64,000 nucleotides of DNA from Methylobacterium mesophilicum (lineage in GTDB: Bacteria > Pseudomonadota > Alphaproteobacteria > Rhizobiales > Beijerinckiaceae). The DNA lies in contig NZ_BPQU01000015.1 in NCBI RefSeq assembly GCF_022179445.1, forward strand, positions 62,001 through 126,000, read 5' to 3'. Both the position numbers and the translations under genes were made by a program. Shown here piece after piece: positions 57,827-64,000 of the stretch. Within the stretch, counting starts at the first letter, position 1. Each line of letters opens with the position of its first letter. A model generated the notes under the pieces. It was not told the DNA's origin. It did not search any database and saw only the letters and a program-made list of their open reading frames with translations.

Positions 57827-58062
57827 GTCGTGTCTCCGCATCACATATACTGCCGAACCGTTCAGCCGATCCGCGAGTTCCCGAACGGCCCCGGGGATCA
57901 CCGCGCGGCATGGTATCACGGCTGCGTAACGGTGGGTTATCGCGATGCGGTCGAGGCAGGCTCCCCCGTTCATCAACAGACTCCGCCGCGGATTAACCGC
58001 CTGGCGCGGTGAACCTGCCGCCAGACTTGTTTGATCGTGCTACAGAGCGATAGCATTCGTGC

Positions 58063-59769
58063 GTGCGACATCCGTATCGGCGGCTGTCTTCGCGCTCGTT
58101 CAGGATCTGGATTCGCGGTGAGCGTCGCTACGGGATTCGACACGCCGCGCGGGTGCGTCTGATGGAGCGGGCGATCGGAGGCGCCGACGGGCCGGCCGCC
58201 GGGGTCGGCCGCGGGCCGGTCTGGCCGGAGCCCCGGGCGGTCGCCCCGCGCCCGGTCATGCTGCGGATCGCCGTGCGGCTCGACCGCCGGACCCTGCGCG
58301 GCTGGCACATCCGCCTCCTCGACCAGCTCGGACAGGGTCTTGGCCGGCGCGTCCGGGTCGCCTGGGTCGCGGGCGAGCACGGGCTGCCGCCCAATGCCGA
58401 GTTGCTGTTCCGCCTGGAGGCGGCGATCCACGGCCTGCCCCGGCCGGGCCTGGCCACGCCGGCCGAGCCGGTGGCGCTGGCCGCCTACGGGGCGGACGCC
58501 CCGGCGGAGGACGCCGACCTCGTCCTCGACCTGTCGGGCGGGCCGGACGATCCCGCCGTCACCGCCCCCCCGGTCTGGCGGCTCGATTTCGACGGGATGC
58601 CGGGCGAGGCCGGGCTGCTCGCCGCCCTGTTCGCCGGCCGCGCGCCGGTGGCGGCCCTGCGCGGTCCGGACGGTGCCCCGGTGGCGGTCGGGCGCCTCGG
58701 CGCGGAATCCCACACGGTGATGCTGGCCGCGTTCGAGGATTACCTCGCCCGGACCATCACGCTGATCGCCGCCGCCCTGGACGGCGCCGCCTCGACGCAC
58801 CTGCCGGACGGGTCCGGGGCGGCGCTGCAACCGGCGTCGCGCTTCGACCTCGGCGGCCTCGGCGTCAGCCGGCGCGCCGCCAGCGGCCTGGCCCGGCAGG
58901 TCGCCCGCCGGCTCTACGCGCTCTGCTTCCACCGCCCGCAATGGCGGGTCGGCTGGCGCCGCGTCGTCGGGCCGGACCTGATCGACCTGCGCCGCCACCC
59001 CGAGGGCGGCTGGACCGACCTGCCCGACGACGGGCGGCGCTTCTACGCAGACCCGTTCGCGATCGCGCATGGCGGGTCGGTCACCCTGTTCGTCGAGGAA
59101 TTCGACTACCGCCGCGGCAAGGGCGTGATCTCGGCCCTGGGCTTCGACGCGTCCGGGCCGCGCGGCCGCCCGGAGCCGGTGCTGGAACTCGACACCCACC
59201 TGTCCTACCCGTTCGTGTTCGAGGCGGACGGGGCGGTCTGGATGATCCCGGAATCCCACGCCTCGGGCACGATCGACCTCTATCGGGCGACCGCCTTCCC
59301 GGGGGGCTGGGTGCACGAGGCGGTGCTGGTCGACCACGTGGTGGCGGGCGACGCCACGCTGCTGCACCACGACGGGCGCTGGTGGATGTTCGCCACGGTC
59401 CGGGCGGGCGGGGGCAGCTATTCCGACACCCTCCACCTCTGGCAGGCACCGCATTTCCGCGGCCCCTGGACGCCGCATCCGCGCAACCCCGTGCTGATCG
59501 ATGTCGGCTCGGCACGGGCGGCGGGGCCGATCGTGGCCCGCGACGGCGCCCTGATCCGGCCGGTGCAGGATTGCCGCCAGGGCTACGGCGCGGCCCTCGG
59601 CCTCGCCCGGATCCTGCGCCTCGACGGGGACGGCTACGAGCAGCGGGTGGAGACGCGCCTCGGCCCCGGGGCGGCCTGGCCCGGCTCTCGCCTGCATATG
59701 CTGAGCGCGGCCGGCGGCTTCGAGTTCATCGACGGCTCCCGCCGAGCCCGGGCGCGGCTGCTGGGGTGA
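58063..59769 (+). CDS. GINT1-N-like five-bladed beta-propeller protein
   Basis: Up to 568 residues; start uncertain. The longest frame opens at a GTG (58063); ATGs at 58162 and 58258 follow, and recognisable sequence begins at LRIAVRLDRRTLRGWHIRLL (58258), so the true protein may be about 503 residues. The first about 170 residues look like a formyltransferase-like or glycosyltransferase-like N-domain. The rest (WTDLPDDGRRFYADPFAIAH, MIPESHASGTIDLYRATAF and SYSDTLHLWQAPHFRGPWTP) matches the propeller called GINT1 N-terminal. Related proteins sit in polysaccharide or glycolipid loci, but none is nearby here. Confidence 0.75.
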   Translation: MRHPYRRLSSRSFRIWIRGERRYGIRHAARVRLMERAIGGADGPAAGVGRGPVWPEPRAVAPRPVMLRIAVRLDRRTLRGWHIRLLDQLGQGLGRRVRVAWVAGEHGLPPNAELLFRLEAAIHGLPRPGLATPAEPVALAAYGADAPAEDADLVLDLSGGPDDPAVTAPPVWRLDFDGMPGEAGLLAALFAGRAPVAALRGPDGAPVAVGRLGAESHTVMLAAFEDYLARTITLIAAALDGAASTHLPDGSGAALQPASRFDLGGLGVSRRAASGLARQVARRLYALCFHRPQWRVGWRRVVGPDLIDLRRHPEGGWTDLPDDGRRFYADPFAIAHGGSVTLFVEEFDYRRGKGVISALGFDASGPRGRPEPVLELDTHLSYPFVFEADGAVWMIPESHASGTIDLYRATAFPGGWVHEAVLVDHVVAGDATLLHHDGRWWMFATVRAGGGSYSDTLHLWQAPHFRGPWTPHPRNPVLIDVGSARAAGPIVARDGALIRPVQDCRQGYGAALGLARILRLDGDGYEQRVETRLGPGAAWPGSRLHMLSAAGGFEFIDGSRRARARLLG

Positions 59770-59820
59770 CCCGAGCCGAGCGGCGGCCTGTTGAAGAGAT
59801 GCCTTCAGGCCATCCCTGCG

Positions 59821-60210
59821 TCACGAAGCCCGACCGTCGGCCCCATCCTCCGGTGCGAAGCTGAGCGAGAGCCGGACTTCCTTCACGGCCGGCCACAGCG
59901 TCATGTCCTCCTGCCTGATCAAGCCCGCATCGATCAGGGCCCGGACATCGTCGTGGACCCGGCGATAATCGCGATCCAAAGTCTTCGCCAGCGCCCGGAT
60001 CGACCGCGCACTGCCGGACTTGAACAACGCTTCGAGCAGAGCCACGCGCTGGTCCGAGATGACGCTCTTGAAGGTCTTCAGGTCCTTGAAGATCAGGACA
60101 GGCTCCGCCGGTGTCAGATCACCCGCTTCCACCTGCTTCCAGCGCTCGATGAAACGGCGGCCCAAATCCTCGGCCGAGCCGCCGATGACGATTTTGACAT
60201 GATCCGTCAC
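59821..60210 (-). CDS. TumA-type antitoxin (HVO_A0114-like winged helix)
   Basis: 129 residues from a GTG at 60210 that overlaps the toxin stop by 3-4 bp. The C-terminal half is a winged helix-turn-helix (ALLEALFKSGSARSIRALAK, then TLDRDYRRVHDDVRAL). The N-terminal part (VKIVIGGSAEDLGRRFIERW) probably binds the toxin. Order toxin then antitoxin fits TumE/TumA modules. As a DNA-binding protein it should repress the operon from the paired CATATGG sites upstream. A MarR-like regulator is the alternative reading. Confidence 0.8.
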   Translation of the reverse strand: MTDHVKIVIGGSAEDLGRRFIERWKQVEAGDLTPAEPVLIFKDLKTFKSVISDQRVALLEALFKSGSARSIRALAKTLDRDYRRVHDDVRALIDAGLIRQEDMTLWPAVKEVRLSLSFAPEDGADGRAS

Positions 60211-60515
60211 AATGCGCCTCCGCGTAAGAGCGAGACTTCGGCCAGGAAATCGGCGACGAGCCGTTCGACGGATACGAACGTGTAAGCCGTCTCGGTGTTG
60301 AAGCGATGGACGTGATCGCCCTTTCCGGCCTCGTTGTCGTAGGCGACGATCCGGAACCCGGGCCGTCCATAGAACAGCGAATATTTGAAGCCGTGCGTTG
60401 AGCCCCGTACCGGTTGCGGCACCTGCCATATGCGCAGCTGGAGGATCGCGCCGTCGGGATAGACGAGCTTCTCGTCGAAATAGGAGATCGCGCCCGCCAC
60501 AGCTCGATGGCCCAC
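60207..60515 (-). CDS. TumE-family toxin (DUF6516)
   Basis: 102 residues from a GTG at 60515; a second GTG at 60500 is possible and gives 97. The sequence KLVYPDGAILQLRIWQVPQP, then GFKYSLFYGRPGFRIVAYDN and EAGKGDHVH, matches DUF6516 toxins well; the conserved GKGDH motif is intact. The mode of action of this family is not well established; an RNA target is usually suspected. It is the first gene of the module and is coupled to the antitoxin by overlap. Confidence 0.82.
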   Translation of the reverse strand: MGHRAVAGAISYFDEKLVYPDGAILQLRIWQVPQPVRGSTHGFKYSLFYGRPGFRIVAYDNEAGKGDHVHRFNTETAYTFVSVERLVADFLAEVSLLRGGAL

Positions 60516-60519
60516 GTAT

Positions 60520-60542
60520 CATATGGCCCATTCGACATATGG
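60520..60542. promoter_or_regulatory. probable TumE/TumA operator
   Basis: Two CATATGG boxes (60520-60526 and 60536-60542), each with a palindromic CATATG core, 16 bp apart centre to centre and just upstream of the toxin start. The spacing is suited to two dimers on one face of the DNA. Confidence 0.5.
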
Positions 60543-60679
60543 CATCAATGCCACAGGCTCAAGCGAGTCGGAGCCTGCTGCTCGGCAAGCGGCGCGACCG
60601 GCAGGGTGCAGCTACTCAACGCTGTGCGCGCCCTCGACTGACGAAGGTCGGAAATCTTGGCTGTTCGCGATCAAGCCGC

Positions 60680-60979
60680 TCAGGATAGGCGGGACGGCAC
60701 GTCCATGCGCTGATGCAGGATGCGGATGACATCGATCCCGGCATCCGTCTGCCGGTAGAAAATGACATGCGATCCGACCGCGTATTTGAGATAGCCGGCG
60801 CGGATCTCGACGGCGCGGCCGGCCTTCGCGCCGGTAGCGAGCTCGCCGGCCGCGTCCACGATCGCCTGATGGTAGCGATCGGCCTGGTCCGGTGACCACC
60901 GGCCGAACGTGTAGCGCCAGATTTCTTCCAAGTCGGCGCGGGCTTGGGGGGTGAACCGGGCGCGGGGGCTAGCGGCCAT
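60680..60979 (-). CDS. parE: ParE-type toxin
   Basis: 99 residues from the ATG at 60979, which overlaps the antitoxin by 11 bp. The opening [20 protein letters not shown] and [20 protein letters not shown], followed by [16 protein letters not shown] and [15 protein letters not shown], are characteristic of ParE. The closing Arg-rich motif suggests an intact active form that targets gyrase. The order antitoxin then toxin is as expected. This is the second intact TA pair within 1.4 kb. Confidence 0.92.
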   Translation of the reverse strand: MAASPRARFTPQARADLEEIWRYTFGRWSPDQADRYHQAIVDAAGELATGAKAGRAVEIRAGYLKYAVGSHVIFYRQTDAGIDVIRILHQRMDVPSRLS

Positions 60980-61214
60980 ATTTGGTCCGCATCTCCTGAA
61001 GGAAGGCGGGACTGTCCAGTTCCTCCGTGGGACCGGACTTTTCCCCGGCGACAAGGGCCGCTTGAAGTGCGGCGACCTTCACCTCGTGCTCTTCGAGCAG
61101 GCGCAGGCCTGCGCGGACGACCTCACTGGCCGATCCGTAGCGCCCGTCGGTGACCTGACGATCGATGAACCCGGCGAAATGGTCCCCGAGCGAGATGGAT
61201 GTGTTCTTTGCCAT
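60969..61214 (-). CDS. parD: ParD-type antitoxin
   Basis: 81 residues; the ATG at 61214 follows CAGGAGG. The ribbon-helix-helix is [20 protein letters not shown] then [20 protein letters not shown], and the C-terminal helix ([16 protein letters not shown]) wraps the toxin. It should bind the GATACCA sites just upstream to repress its own operon. Confidence 0.94.
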   Translation of the reverse strand: MAKNTSISLGDHFAGFIDRQVTDGRYGSASEVVRAGLRLLEEHEVKVAALQAALVAGEKSGPTEELDSPAFLQEMRTKYGR

Positions 61215-61225
61215 GGCAGCCTCCT

Positions 61226-61253
61226 GATACCAGAAGATACCATATTTTGGTAC
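61226..61253. promoter_or_regulatory. probable parDE operator
   Basis: Two direct GATACCA repeats (61226-61232, 61236-61242) and an inverted TTGGTAC half-site (61247-61253), 12 bp upstream of parD in an AT-rich patch. The 10-bp repeat spacing is typical of ribbon-helix-helix operators. Confidence 0.6.
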
Positions 61254-61416
61254 ACGGCGCGCAGGGGGCCGAACGACCCCCTACAAGCCCGCATCCCCGT
61301 CGGCCCAAAACCCGCTTGTGTCGATTGGCACCCCCGCGCATCTCGCATCGCGGCGCCGCGCGCGCTAAGCCGGGCCTGCGCCCACGAACCCGAAGCCATC
61401 CGCCGAGAAGACCTGC

Positions 61417-63405
61417 ATGGCGAGTCCCGTCGAACATGCGAGCTTCCTGCCGCCGGTCCTGACCTTCCTGGCGGCCGCGGTGATCGGCGTGCCGGTGTTC
61501 CGGCTGATCGGCCAGAGCGCGGTGCTCGGCTACCTGGTGGCCGGGGTGCTGATCGGCCCGTCCGGCCTGTCGCTGATCGCCGAGCCCGACACCGCGGCCA
61601 GCGTCGCCGAGATCGGCGTGGTGCTGCTGCTGTTCATCGTCGGGCTGGAACTGCACCTGTCGCAGCTCGTCTCGATGCGGCGCGACATCTTCGGCCTCGG
61701 CGCGGCGCAGCTCGTGGCCTGCGCGCTGGTGCTCGGCGGCGTCGGGCTGGCCGCCGGGCTCAGCCTCGGGGCGGCCACGGTGATCGGCATCGCGCTGGCC
61801 CTGTCGGCCACCGCGGTGGCGCTGCAGCTCCTGGAGGAGCGGGGCGACCTCGGCAGCGCCTATGGCGGGCGCGCCTTCGCGGTGCTGCTGTTCCAGGACC
61901 TCTCGGTGGTCGGCATCCTGGCGCTGATGCCGCTGCTGGCCACGGCCGGCGGCGGGGCCGGCGGCCCCTGGCTCGGGGCGGCGGCGATGTCCACCGGCAA
62001 GGCGGTGGCGGCGATCCTGGCGGTGGTGCTGGTCGGCCGCTACGGCCTCAACCCGTTCTTCCGACTGCTGGCGGCCAGCGGCGCCCGCGAGGTGCTGACC
62101 GCGGCGGCGCTACTGGTGGTGCTCGGCACCGCGCTGCTGATGGAGCAGGTCGGCCTGTCGATGGCGATGGGCGCGTTCCTGGCCGGCATCCTGCTCGCCG
62201 AATCGAACTTCCGCCACCAGCTCGAGGCCGAGATCGAGCCGTTCCGCGGCATGCTGCTCGGCCTGTTCTTCATGAGCGTCGGCATGTCGATCGACGGCAG
62301 CCTGGTGCGGGAGGTCTGGCCGGCCCTGTTCGGGGCGACGCTGGGGGCGATCCTGGTCAAGGTCGCGCTGGTCGCCGGCCTGTTCCGGCTGTTCGGCTCC
62401 GACACGCTCGGGGCGCTGCGCGGCGCGGCCGTGCTGGCGCCGGCGGGCGAGTTCGCGTTCGTATTGCTGCCGCAGGCGGAGGATCTCGGGCTCACCGGCC
62501 CGACGGCGACGCGGTTCGCGGTGGCGCTGGCCGCGCTCACCATGCTGATCGGGCCGATCGCCGCCAAGGGCCTCGACAAGCTGATCGAGCGCCGCACCGC
62601 CCGCGGGCAGCCCGACGTGTCGGAGCCCTCCGCGGAGCTGGCCGAGAGCGGCGAGGCCCGGGTGCTGGTGATCGGCTTCGGCCGGTTCGGGCAGGTGCTG
62701 ACCCAGGTGCTGCTCGCCGAGGGCATCCCGGTCACCGTGATCGACAAGGACGTGGAGCAGCTGCGCGCGGCCTCGCGCTTCGGCTTCCGGATCTATTACG
62801 GCGACGGCACGCGGCTCGACGTGCTGCGCGCCGCCGGGATCGGCCGGGTCGAACTGGTCTGCATCTGCGTCGACGACCGCGCCGGGGCGCTCAAGATCGT
62901 CGACATCGTGCACGAGGAATTCGCCAGCGTGCGCACCTTCGTGCGCGCCTACGACCGCCTGCACGCCGTCGAGCTGATGAATCGGGACGTCGACTTCCAG
63001 ATCCGCGAGACCGCGGAATCCGCCCTCGCGTTCGGGCGGGCGGCGCTGGAGGGGCTCGGCCTGTCCCCGGAGGTGGCCGCGGCCCGGGCCGAGGACGTGC
63101 GCAAGCGCGACATCGCCCGCCTGGTGCTGCAGCAGGCGGGCGCCCTGCCGGACGGCGCCGGCTGGATGCGCGGCGCCGCCGCGGGGCTGAAGCCCGAGCC
63201 GCTGACCGAGCCGGTCCGCCCGGCGCGCGCCTTGAGCACCGAGACCCGCGACCTGATCGGCAACGACCGGCGCGAGGCGGCCGAGCGGGTCCTCGACAAG
63301 CCCGCCCTCGCCCCGCAGGAGCCCGACGCCCCCGGAGCCGACGGCGAGGGTGAGGCCGAGCCGGAATCCGAGCTGGAATCCGAAGGCAGCGCCCGGGATG
63401 CATGA
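61417..63405 (+). CDS. Kef-type monovalent cation:proton antiporter (CPA2)
   Basis: 662 residues. About 12 membrane spans (residues 5-385) include VGVPVFRLIGQSAVLGYL-like start and ESNFRHQLEAEIEPFRGMLL, the CPA2 hallmark. A TrkA-N domain begins near residue 416 (RVLVIGFGRFGQVLTQVLLA) with the GxGxxG dinucleotide loop. An acidic, disordered tail of about 60 residues follows (PDAPGADGEGEAEPESELES). It probably exchanges K+ or Na+ for H+ with nucleotide or glutathione-type control; no ancillary KefF/G is nearby. It overlaps the MATE gene by 4 bp. Confidence 0.92.
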   Translation: MASPVEHASFLPPVLTFLAAAVIGVPVFRLIGQSAVLGYLVAGVLIGPSGLSLIAEPDTAASVAEIGVVLLLFIVGLELHLSQLVSMRRDIFGLGAAQLVACALVLGGVGLAAGLSLGAATVIGIALALSATAVALQLLEERGDLGSAYGGRAFAVLLFQDLSVVGILALMPLLATAGGGAGGPWLGAAAMSTGKAVAAILAVVLVGRYGLNPFFRLLAASGAREVLTAAALLVVLGTALLMEQVGLSMAMGAFLAGILLAESNFRHQLEAEIEPFRGMLLGLFFMSVGMSIDGSLVREVWPALFGATLGAILVKVALVAGLFRLFGSDTLGALRGAAVLAPAGEFAFVLLPQAEDLGLTGPTATRFAVALAALTMLIGPIAAKGLDKLIERRTARGQPDVSEPSAELAESGEARVLVIGFGRFGQVLTQVLLAEGIPVTVIDKDVEQLRAASRFGFRIYYGDGTRLDVLRAAGIGRVELVCICVDDRAGALKIVDIVHEEFASVRTFVRAYDRLHAVELMNRDVDFQIRETAESALAFGRAALEGLGLSPEVAAARAEDVRKRDIARLVLQQAGALPDGAGWMRGAAAGLKPEPLTEPVRPARALSTETRDLIGNDRREAAERVLDKPALAPQEPDAPGADGEGEAEPESELESEGSARDA

Positions 63406-64000
63406 GCGTCCCGATGCCTGACGGCCTGCCCCCGGCCCCGGCGGGCCGGTTCGTCAGCGGCTCGATCCTCCGGCACGTGGTCGTGATGGCCGCCACCGGC
63501 TCCGTGGGGCTGATGGCGATCTTCGTGGTCGACCTGCTGTCGCTGTTCTACGTCTCGAAGCTCGGCGACCCGAACCTCACCGCGGCGATCGGCTTCGCGG
63601 CGATCGTGCAGTTCTTCGCCACCGCGGTGAATATCGGCCTGATGATCGCCGCCGGCGCGCTGGTCGGCAAGGCGGTGGGCGCGGGCGACCGGGCGGCGGC
63701 ACGGCGCCTGTCGAGCTCGGCGCTGGGGTTGGGGAGCCTGGCCGCGGCCGTCATCGCGGCGCTGATCTTCGCCCTGTCGGACCCGCTGCTGAGCCTGATC
63801 GGCGCGCGCGGCGAGGCGCTGCGGGTGGCGGGGCTGTTCCTGGCCATCACGCTCCCGTCGAACCTGCTGCTCGCCGCCGGCATGCTGTTCACTGGCCTGC
63901 TCCGGGCGGTCGGCGCGGCCCGGCAGGCCATGCTGGTGACGCTCGCGGGCGCCATCGTCACCGCGGCGCTCGATCCGCTGCTGATCTTCGGCGCCGGCCT
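63402..64000 (+). CDS. MATE-family efflux protein, 3' end outside window
   Basis: The ATG at 63402 overlaps the antiporter stop (ATGA), and the frame stays open to the last base, giving about 199 residues. Segments GSILRHVVVMAATGSVGLMA, DLLSLFYVSKLGDPNLTAA and IGFAAIVQFFATAVNIGLMI are characteristic of MATE exporters. The run AGALVGKAVGAGDRAAARRL follows, as does AGMLFTGLLRAVGAARQAML. About five spans are visible. MATE proteins export drugs or metabolites using Na+ or H+ gradients; coupling to a cation antiporter gene is therefore sensible. Confidence 0.88.
   Translation, partial: MSVPMPDGLPPAPAGRFVSGSILRHVVVMAATGSVGLMAIFVVDLLSLFYVSKLGDPNLTAAIGFAAIVQFFATAVNIGLMIAAGALVGKAVGAGDRAAARRLSSSALGLGSLAAAVIAALIFALSDPLLSLIGARGEALRVAGLFLAITLPSNLLLAAGMLFTGLLRAVGAARQAMLVTLAGAIVTAALDPLLIFGAG

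Overview
The window is high-GC (around 70% by eye) chromosomal DNA from an alphaproteobacterium, most likely a Methylobacterium-type member of the Rhizobiales. The evidence is a Ros/MucR zinc-finger regulator, a dnaK-dnaJ-pmtA cluster, two L,D-transpeptidases, a CTC-type ribosomal protein L25 and a DUF3734 patatin. I found no rRNA, tRNA, CRISPR array, integrase, transposase or prophage genes. It reads as ordinary chromosome dotted with toxin-antitoxin (TA) modules and short palindromic repeats.

Layout. 1-6.2 kb: the 3' end of a ParE-type toxin, a cupin protein, an exported L,D-transpeptidase, divergent opgH/opgG for periplasmic glucans and a small conserved ORF. 6.2-16.6 kb: zwf, a PmtA-like methyltransferase, dnaJ, dnaK, an exported protein of unknown function, YqgE, a coiled-coil membrane protein, a peroxiredoxin, a membrane-anchored Mrr-type nuclease and MucR. 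17-26.6 kb: an acyl-CoA synthetase/GNAT fusion, an AbrB-PIN TA pair, a large L,D-transpeptidase, an acyltransferase-3, a Tat-exported GH10 glycosidase, an SDR enzyme and a His/Gly-rich exported protein. 26.6-29.9 kb: a compact nucleoside-salvage operon transcribed leftward as cdd, pnp, deoC, deoA. 30-36 kb: exported glutathione peroxidase, ECF sigma and anti-sigma (one leftward unit), a CHASE3-type chemoreceptor and a patatin. 36-44.5 kb: ispG, kup, a vapBC locus whose toxin is frameshifted, a Mo-hydroxylase gene pair and a DUF1194 remnant. 45-54.1 kb: a sirtuin, a cysteine hydrolase overlapping a GlxA-type regulator, a dihydropyrimidinase and a four-gene ABC importer; together these suggest uptake and hydrolysis of a cyclic amide or related amine. 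54-64 kb: an orphan antitoxin-like ORF, rplY behind a U-tract terminator, pdxH, two small exported proteins, a GINT1-like beta-propeller protein, back-to-back TumE/TumA and ParD/ParE modules, and a Kef-type antiporter overlapping a MATE exporter that runs off the end.

The most distinctive feature is non-coding. At least four families of palindromic intergenic repeats (called A to D here), about 15 copies in all, sit mainly at gene 3' ends, and two of them supply the last codons and stop of the upstream gene. A larger relative (A') lies inside the ABC-importer operon. The second theme is six TA or TA-like loci in different states of decay. I saw no clearly new multi-gene system. The best leads are the repeat families, the TumE/TumA-ParD/ParE block with visible operators, the rplY leader, the exported peroxidase/ECF sigma unit and the hydantoinase/importer cluster.
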